NCBI GenBank assembly: GCA_002084765.1
Contig: NBMB01000020.1
Span: forward strand, 1 to 64,000
Direction of reading: 5' to 3'
Length of the DNA stretch: 64,000 nucleotides
From: Candidatus Cloacimonetes bacterium 4572_55
Lineage (GTDB): Bacteria > 4572-55
Position 1 is the first letter of the stretch. Every line of letters begins with the position of its first letter. Both the position numbers and the translations under genes were made by a program. The notes under the pieces were generated by a model. It had not been told where the DNA came from, made no database searches, and saw only the letters and a list, made by a program, of their open reading frames with translations. Positions 8,972 to 18,467 of the stretch are shown piece by piece.

Positions 8972-9688
8972 CTATGCTCTGTCTCCGCAGTAAATTGTGA
9001 CAATACCAAATGTCAGCGGGTACGCGTGGACTTGTGAGAATCCGGCTTGTTCCATCATCTTGCAGAACGCTTTCCCATAAGGAAAAGTTTCTACTGTGCG
9101 ATTGAGATACCGATAAGCCTCCTGATCTCCGGAAATCAGTGCTCCAAGACGGGGTAGAATATATCGCAAATATATGGAATGTCCGAGAAGAATAATTCGA
9201 TTTTTTGGTAAGGAAAATTCTAAGATTATCGCCCGTCCGCCATGTTGCAACACGCGGCGCATCTCGGATAGTGCTCTGGGAACGTCGATCACATTGCGGA
9301 TGCCAAAGGATATGCTGACCGCGTCAAATCGGCAATCCGCGTAAGACAAACGAGTCGCATCGCCTTTGACTAAGGTGACGGTTTGGCTCAAACTATGGCG
9401 GTGAATTTTTTCACGAGCCACATTCAGCATCTCTTCGGACAGATCAATCCCCACCGCATCCTGAATCCGATCCGATTTTCGGAAAAAGGCAAGAATCTGA
9501 TCGCCGGTTCCGGTAGCGATGTCTAACAGACGCAAATTTTTTCCACTTGGTAGAAAACTGGCGGCTTTTCTCCGCCAGTTTATATCCAGTCGCAAAGAGA
9601 GCAGTCGGTTCAGAAGATCATAGCGCGGGGCGATCCGGTCAAACATACGCCACGCTTTCACACGTGAGGGAGAGGCTCTTTTTTTCAT
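8972..9688 (-). CDS. ubiE: Demethylmenaquinone methyltransferase (MenG/UbiE)
   Basis: 238 aa class I SAM methyltransferase with the two UbiE signatures: VKAWRMFDRIAPRYDLLNRL near the N-terminus, and RVLQHGGRAIILEFSLPKN after the SAM site LLDIATGTGDQIL. FGIRNVIDVPRALSEMRRV is the third diagnostic segment. It methylates demethylmenaquinone in the last step of menaquinone synthesis. Together with the NapC/NirT-type quinol oxidase at 47-48 kb this suggests a menaquinone-based anaerobic respiratory chain. The length is standard. It stands alone, with 222 bases of gene-free AT-rich DNA downstream. Confidence 0.92.
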   Translation of the reverse strand: MKKRASPSRVKAWRMFDRIAPRYDLLNRLLSLRLDINWRRKAASFLPSGKNLRLLDIATGTGDQILAFFRKSDRIQDAVGIDLSEEMLNVAREKIHRHSLSQTVTLVKGDATRLSYADCRFDAVSISFGIRNVIDVPRALSEMRRVLQHGGRAIILEFSLPKNRIILLGHSIYLRYILPRLGALISGDQEAYRYLNRTVETFPYGKAFCKMMEQAGFSQVHAYPLTFGIVTIYCGDRA

Positions 9689-9738
9689 AAGAAACCCATT
9701 TTATTCTGGATTATTAAGGATTAAAGAAATGAGCTGGG

Positions 9739-9999
9739 TTATAAAAGTTGAGCGAGATGGCGGTTGTCTCGGGTCAGTTTTCCGCGATGAACAATAATCG
9801 CCCTTTTCAGCTCGTCCGGGAGCGTAAGTCGATCAAGATCAACCTCAAAATCCGCGGAAAGTATCGAGGGTATAAACGCTTTCAGCTCGGAACTGAATGT
9901 CTTGGACGCTTCTTTTGGCAGCTCGCACGGTAGATTATCCACCGCCATGATCACAGGACCGTGACCCTCATATCCATCAATAGCAGAGTCGGTTTCCAT
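9739..9999 (-). pseudogene. Lysine-ketoglutarate reductase / saccharopine dehydrogenase-like, C-terminal fragment (other frame)
   Basis: The 86 codons from the ATG at 9999 read METDSAIDGYEGHGPVIMAV then DNLPCELPKEAS and end in RGKLTRDNRHLAQLL. These are the C-terminal segments expected in the lysine-ketoglutarate reductase domain (EGHGPVxMAVDNLPCELPxEAS). In the same frame the reading extends upstream as KPDNPVYVYDMETD, so the ATG is internal. This frame differs from that of the large upstream part (9951..11039), which reads past it into unrelated residues. The two therefore look like one gene broken near 10,035-10,050. Confidence 0.75.
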
Positions 10000-11039
10000 G
10001 TCATAAACATAGACCGGATTATCTGGTTTTGTATATCGCAGCTAATATCGCCGACCACGCGTAAGCCGTTTTTATCATGGGAATGGGTTCGATAATATTC
10101 CGTACATTCTTTTTTGGTGATTAAGCGCGGATTTTGCTCGACCCAGTAGATGCAATTTATCAACATGGTCAAATGCGGGACGTATTGATAAAATTTCGAT
10201 TCATATTTTTCAGGATGTTTGAAGTAATCCTGAAGATCAAATATATGATTCGGATCCTTCGGCTTGACCGTATCCACCTCTTTAAAGATCACCTCATATA
10301 TCACGTTCTTTTTTGTATCAGCCTTTTTATCGCCCAATGTCAGCAGTTCCTCAGGAGTGATTTTTATAGTCGGAAAATGACTGAAGACCAGTTGGGCTCC
10401 CTTAGACACGTTGCCATACCCACTGATGCCGATCACAAAAGGACGCAACTCTTGCGGGATGCCGTCTGAGATCAGCTCTTTGCCAATCTGATGTATCGCG
10501 GCGGTTGCTTCCTCAAAGTTTGCGTATTCATGGGTCATCTTGACATGGGACAACGGAGTCTGATATCCTTCCATCTGCAGCCGCTTTCCCAAAGCCCACA
10601 AGGAATCGATCATGCCCGCCATACCCGCGTATTTTCCGAAAAAGATCAACCGGTGCCCCAAATCGTCGGTAACAAGCTCATAGTCGATCAAATTGCATCT
10701 TTTTTCGAGCAAGCATTTCAACATCGGCATATTATAAGGCTGCCCCTTAACGGTATGAGAAAAATAGATGTATGTTTTATCCGGTAATAAATGCGCTATT
10801 GGAATTTCCTTTACTCCGAGAATCACATCGCACATGGACAACTCCTCAACAACGGTCGCTCCCGCGTCTTGATACTCTCCATCGCTAAAAATTCTGGGAT
10901 AGACCGCATTGTCCGTAGTGGAAGTCTGCACAAAGACCTCAATATCATACGTATCAATCAAATTTTTCACATCTTGAGGAACCAACGGAGTCCGCCGTTC
11001 CCATGACTTTTCCTCACGCCGAATACCCAACACCTTCAT
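9951..11039 (-). pseudogene. Lysine-ketoglutarate reductase / saccharopine dehydrogenase-like, N-terminal part, frameshifted
   Basis: 362 codons from the ATG at 11039 (AAGGAG 7 bases upstream). It begins MKVLGIRREEKSWERRTPLV, the AlaDH/PNT_N-type N-terminus of lysine-ketoglutarate reductase, and contains FGKYAGMAGMIDSLWALGKR and FVIGISGYGNVSKGAQ (Rossmann dinucleotide loop). The family couples lysine to 2-oxoglutarate to give saccharopine, with NAD(P)H. Homology ends at VVGDISCDI; the following residues QNQIIRSMFMTWK are out of frame, and the true continuation lies in the 9739..9999 frame. The residues normally found between ISCD and PDNPV (a GSI-containing stretch of roughly ten residues) are missing, so this is a small deletion with frameshift rather than a one-base slip. 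It may be a pseudogene or an assembly fault. Confidence 0.78.
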
Positions 11040-11071
11040 AATATTTCTCCTTTTCACTAAATTACGCGTAT

Positions 11072-13078
11072 CTAAGTTTTTGTTATTTTTCCGATGACTC
11101 GATCGACATGAAAACCCAATTTTTTATAAACAACCGATTCTGGCGCAGACGCGCCAAATCGATTGAGGCAGAGGACATCTCCCTTATCTCCGACATATTT
11201 CCACCAACCTTGCTCGACTCCAGCTTCGATCGCAAGCTTCCGTGTATTCGGGGGCAGAACTCTCTCTCGATAATCTTTCGATTGGAGGTCGAATAGTTCC
11301 CAAGAAGGCATGGAAACCACGCGTACAGAAGTGCCGTGATCCTGCATCTTTTTCTGAGCCGCAAGAGCCAAATGCACCTCATAACCTGTGGCAATGATAA
11401 TCGCGTCCAGATCGCCGTCGCCTTCTGGCTCGGATAGGATATACGCGCCGTGAGCCACCCCTTGCTCCGATTTTCCCATGGTCTCTGACAAGGTTGGCGC
11501 GTTCTGCCGGGTCAAGATCAGACCCACGGGACCGGATCGGCTCTTTATAATCACTCGCCATGCCGCGACTGTCTCGTTTGCATCAGCGGGGCGGATGATC
11601 GTCAGCCCGGGAATCGAGCGCAAAGCGGCAAGATGCTCGACAGGTTGATGCGTGGGACCGTCTTCCCCGATATTGATCGCGTCGTGGCTCCAGATATAGA
11701 TCACAGGCAATTTCATCAATGCAGCCAGCCGAATCGAAGGGCGCATGTAGTCGGAAAATACCAAAAATGTGGAGCCAAAAGGTCTGAGCCCCCTATGCAG
11801 AGAAACGCCGTTCAAAATCGCAGCCATCGCGTGTTCTCGAATACCGAAATGGAGGTTGCGTCCCCCTCGATTTTCCGCGGAAAAGTCTCGGCATTTGGTC
11901 ATATTCGACTTTACAGACGCGGCAAGGTCTGCAGATCCGCCGATCAATTCTGGAATATGGGGCGCGATTGCGTTCAGAATTTTCCATGAGGAAATTCTTG
12001 TGCCACTTCCTTTCTCGTCCGGTGGAAACAGCGGAATATCGCGATCCCAATTGTCGGGAAGATCGCCCAGAAGCGTTCTGTCCCACTCGGAAGCAAGTAG
12101 TGGATTCGCAGTCCGCCATTGCTTGAGAGTTGCCAACCAATCGATCTCCGCCTGTTCGCCGCGAGAGATCGCCTGGAGGCAGTGATTGGATATCTCTGTC
12201 GGGATATGGAACGGTTCATCTGAATCCCACCCGTACGCGATTTTTGTGGCTTTTGTCTCATCTGATCCCAGAGGAGATCCATGCGCGGCGGAGCGATCTT
12301 GCTTATTCGGTGCGCCGAAACCGATATGGGTTCTCACTCGAATAAGCGAGGGGCGTTGGGTTTCATTTTTTGCCCGAGACATGGCTTGTGCCAACAACGG
12401 CAGATCGTTTACATCTTGTACGGACTGAACATGCCAGCCGCACGCCTCGAACCGCTTATCGGTATCGTCGCTGAGAGATATAGAGGTCGGTCCGTCAATG
12501 GTGACGCGGTTGTCGTCATAAATCCAGATCAGCTTACCCAGCCTGAGATGACCGGCTAACGAAGCGGCTTCATGCGAAACTCCCTCCATCATATCACCGT
12601 CGCTGCACAACACCCATGTATGATGATCGACCACGGTGTGATCTCGCGTATTGAAACGGTCGGCTAAATGCGTCTCGGCTATAGCCATACCGACCGACGC
12701 GGCACATCCTTGTCCCAGGGGTCCAGACGTGGTCTCCACTCCGGGCGCAAGACCCTGTTCTGGATGACCCGCGGCAATGGATCTCCACTGGCGAAAGTTT
12801 TTCAGATCATCCAATGATATCGAATATCCCGACAAGTGCAGGGTGCTGTAAAGTAAAACCGAAACGTGACCGCAAGATAGAATAAAACGGTCTCGGTTCA
12901 ACCAATCGGGATTTTTGGGGTTATGTTTCAAAAAGCGACTATAGAGCAAATAGGCTGCCGGTGCCAGAGCCATGGCCGCGCCCGGATGCCCAGATTTTGA
13001 CTTCTCTATCATGTCAATGCCAAGTACGCGAATCGCATTGACGCAGCGTTCATCCAATCGGGTAAAATCGTACGGCAA
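11072..13078 (-). CDS. tkt: Transketolase
   Basis: 668 aa, full family length. The N-terminal KSKSGHPGAAMALAPAAYLL, the thiamine-diphosphate motif CSDGDMMEGVSHEAASLAGH ... YDDN, and GEDGPTHQPVEHLAALRSIP in the pyrimidine domain are classical. It transfers ketol units between sugar phosphates in the non-oxidative pentose phosphate or Calvin pathways. No in-frame ATG precedes the conserved N-terminus; a TTG at 13078 has AAGGGG 6 bases upstream, so a TTG start is likely. It lies 33 bases upstream of the broken lysine-ketoglutarate reductase gene. An 8+8 inverted repeat lies at 13109-13128, between this start and a candidate promoter. Confidence 0.95.
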   Translation of the reverse strand: MPYDFTRLDERCVNAIRVLGIDMIEKSKSGHPGAAMALAPAAYLLYSRFLKHNPKNPDWLNRDRFILSCGHVSVLLYSTLHLSGYSISLDDLKNFRQWRSIAAGHPEQGLAPGVETTSGPLGQGCAASVGMAIAETHLADRFNTRDHTVVDHHTWVLCSDGDMMEGVSHEAASLAGHLRLGKLIWIYDDNRVTIDGPTSISLSDDTDKRFEACGWHVQSVQDVNDLPLLAQAMSRAKNETQRPSLIRVRTHIGFGAPNKQDRSAAHGSPLGSDETKATKIAYGWDSDEPFHIPTEISNHCLQAISRGEQAEIDWLATLKQWRTANPLLASEWDRTLLGDLPDNWDRDIPLFPPDEKGSGTRISSWKILNAIAPHIPELIGGSADLAASVKSNMTKCRDFSAENRGGRNLHFGIREHAMAAILNGVSLHRGLRPFGSTFLVFSDYMRPSIRLAALMKLPVIYIWSHDAINIGEDGPTHQPVEHLAALRSIPGLTIIRPADANETVAAWRVIIKSRSGPVGLILTRQNAPTLSETMGKSEQGVAHGAYILSEPEGDGDLDAIIIATGYEVHLALAAQKKMQDHGTSVRVVSMPSWELFDLQSKDYRERVLPPNTRKLAIEAGVEQGWWKYVGDKGDVLCLNRFGASAPESVVYKKLGFHVDRVIGKITKT

Positions 13079-13108
13079 ATGAAACCCCTTTTGATTAAAG
13101 TGATAAAA

Positions 13109-13128
13109 ATATCAAAAAAATTTGATAT
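13109..13128. promoter_or_regulatory. Perfect inverted repeat upstream of transketolase (possible operator)
   Basis: ATATCAAA-AAAA-TTTGATAT, a perfect 8+8 palindrome 31 bases upstream of the TTG start. A TTGACA/TTATAG pair (13168-13163 and 13144-13139, 18-base spacer) lies just upstream on the minus strand. It could be a repressor site overlapping the leader; a chance palindrome in AT-rich DNA is also possible. Confidence 0.3.
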
Positions 13129-13356
13129 TAAAAACAACCTATAACGGTTTGATCCATAGATTTGTCAACTTAATACAGTTGAGGAAAGTCGTCAATATTA
13201 TTCGACAATAAAATAAAAAAAATTTCATTTTATTCTCGTGCCATTTCTGGAAGATCAGGTTATATTATCGTTGTGGAAAGACGATCATTTCTCACCCGAA
13301 ACCGCCGTGCACTAAAAAAAATAAAAAAAATATAATATAAAACATGAGGAAAAAAA

Positions 13357-15321
13357 ATGTTTAAAAATGACGAATATCCATTTGGACAAGAGATCGCGTG
13401 GCGACCCAATTCGAAATGGATTGCCGAGAGTAATCTACAAAGATTTATGAATAAGCACGGGATCACCAAGTACGATACTTTATATCAGCGGTCGATCAAA
13501 GACGCTGGCTGGTTCTGGACAGAAATTTTAAACGAGCTAAAAATCAAGTTCTATCAGCCTTACAGCCAAGTGCTTGATCTATCTGGCGGCATTCAATTTC
13601 CTCGTTGGTGTGTGGACGGCAAAATGAATATCATCCATAACATGCTGGACAAATGGCAAGGCACGGATGTCCAGAACAGAGCCGCGTTGCGCTGGGAATC
13701 GGAAGAGGGCGACACGCGTATCTTGACCTATGTGGATTTGAACCGCGAGGTATGTCGATGCGCCAACGCACTCCGCTACATTGGATTGGGCAAAGGAGAC
13801 GCGGTCGCTTTGTATCTGCCGATGATACCGGAATCGGTGATCTCCTTTCTGGCAATTATCAAGATCGGCGGGATTGTTCTGCCGATTTTTACCGGGTATA
13901 ATCACAGCGCGATTGCCACTCGATTGGCGGACGCCGGCGCAAAGGCGGTCATCACCACTGACCGCGTGATCTATCGGGGGAAAACCCTGCCGATGAAGAG
14001 GAATATTGATGATGCGTTGAAGGTGGTTCCGAGCGTGGAGCATGTGATTGTGGTCAATCGAGCCGGCGCACGCGGCCTCCATTGGAAAGTGGGACGTGAC
14101 TATTGGTGGAGCGAGCTGGTCTCGTCTCAATCAATGAAGGCGGAAACTGAGCGCACGGAAGCCGAAGATACATTGTTAATTATGCACACGGCTGGCACGG
14201 ATGGCAGACCCAAAGGTGCTGTGCATACGCATTGCGGTTTCCCGATCAAGGCGGCTTTGGATATGTATCATCCCATGGATTTGAAACCCCAGGACACTGT
14301 TTTCTGGATCACTGATATGGGCGGGATGATGGGGCCCTGGCAGGTATTTGGAGCCATGCTGATCGGCGCGACGATCACGCTGTACGACGGTGCTTTCGAC
14401 TTCCCTACTGTCGATCGGCTCTGGATGTTGGTGGAGAGCCACAACATCACCCACCTGGGCGTCTCTCCGACTCTGACAAAAGAGCTGAAAAAACATGGAA
14501 AGGAACCGGTGCAAAGACATAATCTTTCCAGCTTACGAATGATCGGATCAACCGGAAACCCGTGGGACCTGGAGTCTTGGAACTGGCTTTTCGAGACTGT
14601 TCTCAACAGGGAAAAACCGATCTTTAACTACTCCGGAGGGATGGAAATTGGAGGCGGTATTGTGGGCGGCAATTTTTTCAAACCATTGAAGCCAGGAGCA
14701 TTTTCTGGTCCCGTGGTCGGTATGAACTCGGATGTGGTCGTCGAAGGGGGACGTCCGATTCGAGGCGCAGTTGGCGAGTTGGTGATACGAGGTCCATGGA
14801 TCGGTATGACGCGGAGTTTTTGGAAGGACCGACAGAGCTATCTGGACACGCATTGGTCCAAATTCAAAAATTGTTGGAGAAACGGCGACCTTACCGCGAT
14901 CGACGAGGACGGCTTGTGGTATATTCTGGGTCGCAGCGACGATACCATCAAAGTGGATGGAAATCCTATCGGACCCGCTGAGACGGAAGCGGTCTTAAAC
15001 AACCATGAATGGATAGAGGAATCCGTCGCTATTGGTGTGCCGCATCCGATGAAAACAGAAGAGGTTATGGTTTTTTGTGTGCCAACGCCAAACGCAGAAC
15101 AGGACGATTCCTTACGAGATGTATTGAAAAAACGACTTGTTGACCAACTTGGAAAACTCTTCGAGCCGAGAGAAATTAAGTTCGTGACCGCGCTTCCGAA
15201 AACCCGAAACGGAAAGGTGATGCGTTCTTTGATCAAAGCCGTCTACCTGGGAGAGAACCCGGGGGACATCGGCAATTTGGAAAATATCGCCACGATGGAC
15301 GCTATCCGACAGGCAAAATAA
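13357..15321 (+). CDS. Acyl-CoA synthetase (AMP-forming), acetyl/acetoacetyl-CoA synthetase-like
   Basis: 654 aa, ANL superfamily. An ACAS_N-like segment (about 55-110), A3 loop MHTAGTDGRPKGAVHTH (about 273-289), GVSPTLTKELKKHG, A5-like FNYSGGMEIGGGIV, A7 DGLWYILGRSDDTIKVDGNP and A10 LPKTRNGKVMR with the catalytic Lys. It activates a short carboxylic acid to acyl-AMP, then acyl-CoA. The A3 loop reads TAGTDGRPKG where most members have TSGTTGKPKG; Gly and Lys are kept, so activity is expected, but the substrate is uncertain. GAGG lies 7 bases before the ATG. Transcribed divergently from transketolase, with 278 bases between. Confidence 0.88.
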   Translation: MFKNDEYPFGQEIAWRPNSKWIAESNLQRFMNKHGITKYDTLYQRSIKDAGWFWTEILNELKIKFYQPYSQVLDLSGGIQFPRWCVDGKMNIIHNMLDKWQGTDVQNRAALRWESEEGDTRILTYVDLNREVCRCANALRYIGLGKGDAVALYLPMIPESVISFLAIIKIGGIVLPIFTGYNHSAIATRLADAGAKAVITTDRVIYRGKTLPMKRNIDDALKVVPSVEHVIVVNRAGARGLHWKVGRDYWWSELVSSQSMKAETERTEAEDTLLIMHTAGTDGRPKGAVHTHCGFPIKAALDMYHPMDLKPQDTVFWITDMGGMMGPWQVFGAMLIGATITLYDGAFDFPTVDRLWMLVESHNITHLGVSPTLTKELKKHGKEPVQRHNLSSLRMIGSTGNPWDLESWNWLFETVLNREKPIFNYSGGMEIGGGIVGGNFFKPLKPGAFSGPVVGMNSDVVVEGGRPIRGAVGELVIRGPWIGMTRSFWKDRQSYLDTHWSKFKNCWRNGDLTAIDEDGLWYILGRSDDTIKVDGNPIGPAETEAVLNNHEWIEESVAIGVPHPMKTEEVMVFCVPTPNAEQDDSLRDVLKKRLVDQLGKLFEPREIKFVTALPKTRNGKVMRSLIKAVYLGENPGDIGNLENIATMDAIRQAK

Positions 15322-15359
15322 AACAAAATATACGAATTTCGATCGGGATATAAGATAAA

Positions 15360-15800
15360 TCAAGAATCAGGATTAGAAACGCGTCTGTCCAAAGTGTTCA
15401 GACTTTTCTCCAACATCTCTATAAGAGACGGCTCCAACAGGTAATAGCTCGTCTCCACTTTTCCGATAACGCGATCGTCGTCGAACTGGTAGAGGGAGAA
15501 ACGAATTGTTTCTTTTTTGGTTTTTAACACAAACAAGCCCCATATTTGATCATCTGTCGGTAGGGTATGGGGCTGAACAGGCGAAATCGCAGTCAGATCG
15601 AGTATCTGATTCAAAACCACATCCATATCGACTCTCGGAATTTCCGAAGGAACCGGTTCCTGAACCCGCCAACTGGACGTCCCCTCCTTCTGCGCGGCGA
15701 GTCGCTTCTCGCCCCACTGAAGTTCGACCTGATTGACCTCATATCTCTTGAATCTGACCACATGTTGATCTCTCCAAAAATCAATAGGCTGGCTCGACAA
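15360..15800 (-). pseudogene. DUF4340 protein, C-terminal fragment after frameshift
   Basis: The open frame of this 146-codon piece reaches back past its apparent TTG start at 15800 and reads ERKGSYFALTGLDDFIYEL then NPEIIDLSSQPIDFWRDQHV, the expected continuation of the DUF4340 protein encoded upstream. The two frames meet at about 15,873: the upstream frame reads LTTLRRA-stop where adding one base to the CGCC run gives LR-A-ERKGSY. The end EMLEKSLNTLDRRV is a plausible native C-terminus. Confidence 0.75.
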
Positions 15801-15867
15801 ATCTATGATTTCAGGATTGAGTTCATAGATAAAATCATCCAGCCCTGTCAGGGCAAAATAGGACCCC

Positions 15868-17016
15868 TTACGCTCGGCGCAGAGTGGTTAGCAAGGAATC
15901 CACGCGGCCGTTATCCGCCCGGATTGAATCCGGTTGAGACATCCTCCAGTCCAAATATTCCGGCTTGTTGAACTCAAATTTTCCAGCGCGGAGGGTCAGC
16001 AAAATGTGACCGATATGATAACTGAAAAAATTCAACAATCTCTTATCCTCAATCTGATCCACCGGGATATTCAACCTTTCACGGATCAATTCCGCATCGA
16101 TCTTGAAAACCATGGGTCGGGTCGAATCCTTGGCGTATACATGTTCCTTCCCGTCCACCTGGTCGCCGATCTGGAGGACAATGGGCCTTTCCCGATCCCG
16201 CAAGGAGACGGTGATGGTCTGTTCAGGATCGTCCAAGCCGTAAAGAGAGAGATCATCCGCCTCTTCTTCCACAAATACCTTGATCTGAGCGTTTTTCAAG
16301 TCTTCCAAAAAATTCTTTACTTGGTCATGTTTTGCTCTTGCTCGAAAAGGCGAGGTCAACTGCCACTGACCTATAATATTGTAACAACTGTATTTCACAT
16401 CAGAAAGATGGATCGAAAAACCGGTCGCGTCAGCGGCTTGAAAAAGCAGGACGCTTCGATCCCGCAGTTGAAAGGCTTTTTTGTTCACCTCTTTAAAAAA
16501 GGTTTCAGGCAGCAGAAAAATGTCTGGAGAGAGGCTCTTCAGCGCGTAGATAGCGGTCTGACTTGGATTGGATTCGCCGAAACTAAGCTCGTAGGATTGC
16601 TGATCACTCAAGGTGATATCCAGAAAAATTTTTGGATGATCCAGCCCGAATTCGCTCAGATCGAACTCTTTATTCCGAGCGAGATTCCCATTCTCGTTTG
16701 CGGACAGGGTTCGAATAATCTTTGTCGTTGTCACGCTCTCCAGCAAACTGCGGATCGCCTTGCTATCCCCGGGAGCCTCGACAGGATGGGTCAATTTCCA
16801 TTTTCCCGGACTCGTTCGCTCGATCACAACATGACTTTTATTCGATTCCAACTCGATAAACATTACGGAGTCCGGCTCAAAAATGAGGAAGCGGTCTGCA
16901 GACTCTTTCTCTTTTTCTCTCTCATCCTTGCCTCGAATTTCATAAAAATAAACAAAAGAAAGTAGGATGATAGTAATCATAATCAGAATATATGTGCCGT
17001 TGAATCTATTTTTCAT
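15868..17016 (-). pseudogene. DUF4340 protein (Gld-type ABC cassette), N-terminal part ending at a one-base frameshift
   Basis: 382 codons. The single N-terminal membrane helix (GTYILIMITIILLSFVYFY) is followed by repeated DUF4340 units: RTSPGKWKLTHPVEAPGDSK ... EFGLDHPKIFLDITLSD, and IGQWQLTSPFRARAKHDQ ... YGLDDPEQTITVSLRD. DUF4340 proteins accompany GldA/F/G-like ABC genes. The ATG at 17016 overlaps the gldG stop as ATGA, with GGTGGA 7 bases upstream. The frame closes at LTTLRRA, while the homologous continuation is in the 15360..15800 frame; one missing base near 15,873 explains the break. Either the gene is recently disrupted or the assembly has an indel error. Confidence 0.78.
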
Positions 17017-18389
17017 CTTTTTATCCACCAAACAATAAATCCGGCTATCGAAACCATCAAGGGAATCAGTACAACCGATAACCAGAAAAGGAGTTGCGCT
17101 TGCAAGATCGTCAAGTTCAGCCGGCGTTCATGCGGCTCTTTTGCCCGGACTGAGATCAGGTCTTCCTCGCCTGCAAGCCAGGAGAGCGCGTTCATAAAAA
17201 AGTCGCTGTTTCCATGTTGATAAAAATAGACGTTGTTGGCAAAGTCGGAGTCGCCGATAATGATCATTCGGGTGTTGGGGAGTGTGGTGTCCGATTCGGA
17301 TTGTTCCGGGAGATTTCGCTGTCTCTCCACAGACATTGCGATATTCAAAGGACCGATACGGTCGCTCTCCTCGTCATAAAAAATCGAATCGGAGCGGGTT
17401 TCTCCCCAAGTTCCTTGTCCGGTTTGCGCCAACTTTCGGCACATTAGACCCTTGTCTGCAAATGTCATCACACGCAAGGATCGGGCTAATGGAAATACAG
17501 TATAGACATTCTGGAAATCCTTGGTCACTGCGTGAAAAGGGTCGTAAGTCTCCACAACAGGAACAAAAAAATCGGCACCGCGCATGACGCTGAGCGGGTC
17601 AATAATTCGATCATTCTCAATCTGCACACCCCAATTGATTATCAGCTCCGACAGATTCTGGTCGATCGGACCCGGGTCAATCAGAAGGAAAACTCGCCCG
17701 CCTTGATCCAGATAGTCGCCGATTATCTGAATTTCGCTTCCAAAAAAATCCTTTGTCGGTCCCGCGATCACCAGAACAGAGCAGTCGTCCGGCATCTTTT
17801 CCATGGTTGCCAGAGAAAGCAAGGAAATTTGGTAAGCATCGGTCTCGATAGCTTTCTTCACCTCAGCGTATCCGTTCTGATCGCTACCTGCCAGATCATG
17901 CTCGCCGTGACCCTCCAAAAAGTAGATATGTTTGTCTTTCTCCTTTGCCGTTCGCAAGATCGCGTTTGTAATCTTGGATTCATTTGGCAACGCTGCCCGT
18001 TCTCGACGTCCCCCCTGCGTGACCATGATAGTTTGGTAGGTTTGGACGCCATATTTTTCCGTTAAGGCAGGCGATAGATCGGGATCGACGAACTCCACCT
18101 CGACTTTGTCCGAGTGATATTGATATATATCCAGCAGGCTTTTCAAGGAGCGCGCGTCCGAGTCGTCATTCTTATAAAAACAGAATATTTTGATCGGCTC
18201 TTCCAAACCGGACAATATTTTTATCGTTTGATCAGACAGGCTGTTCTCTTTGTATTCGGTCAAATCCCATCGCTTCGGATGCGCATTTGCCAGATAGTTG
18301 ACAGCGGCAAGGATCACCGCGGATAGCAACAAAAAGAGGATCGCATGACTGCCGTATATCCATTGTCGTTTTTTTGACGTCGTATTCAT
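17013..18389 (-). CDS. gldG: GldG-like ABC-associated membrane protein
   Basis: 458 aa: an N-terminal helix (AILFLLLSAVILAAVNYLAN), the GldG/ABC_transp_aux pattern KRWDLTEYKENSLSDQTIKI LSGL with IYFLEGHGEHDL and DCSVLVIAGPTKDFFGSEIQ, a large non-cytoplasmic domain, and a C-terminal helix (LSVVLIPLMVSIAGFIVWWI). In flavobacteria GldG works with GldA and GldF in a complex needed for gliding; homologs are widespread in non-gliding bacteria, so gliding cannot be inferred here. It lies 78 bases after gldF and overlaps the DUF4340 gene by 4 bases. Confidence 0.85.
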   Translation of the reverse strand: MNTTSKKRQWIYGSHAILFLLLSAVILAAVNYLANAHPKRWDLTEYKENSLSDQTIKILSGLEEPIKIFCFYKNDDSDARSLKSLLDIYQYHSDKVEVEFVDPDLSPALTEKYGVQTYQTIMVTQGGRRERAALPNESKITNAILRTAKEKDKHIYFLEGHGEHDLAGSDQNGYAEVKKAIETDAYQISLLSLATMEKMPDDCSVLVIAGPTKDFFGSEIQIIGDYLDQGGRVFLLIDPGPIDQNLSELIINWGVQIENDRIIDPLSVMRGADFFVPVVETYDPFHAVTKDFQNVYTVFPLARSLRVMTFADKGLMCRKLAQTGQGTWGETRSDSIFYDEESDRIGPLNIAMSVERQRNLPEQSESDTTLPNTRMIIIGDSDFANNVYFYQHGNSDFFMNALSWLAGEEDLISVRAKEPHERRLNLTILQAQLLFWLSVVLIPLMVSIAGFIVWWIKR

Positions 18390-18467
18390 AAATTTTATAC
18401 TCGGTTATTTTCGGATATCAAAATAGTAGATTATCAATCTGCGTTACGATAGCTCACAAAGAGCGTG

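Noticed and set aside
15934-16965. 343-codon open frame on the plus strand
   Set aside because: Antisense shadow of the DUF4340 gene; no ribosome site and composition rich in His/Phe/Arg typical of reversed codons.
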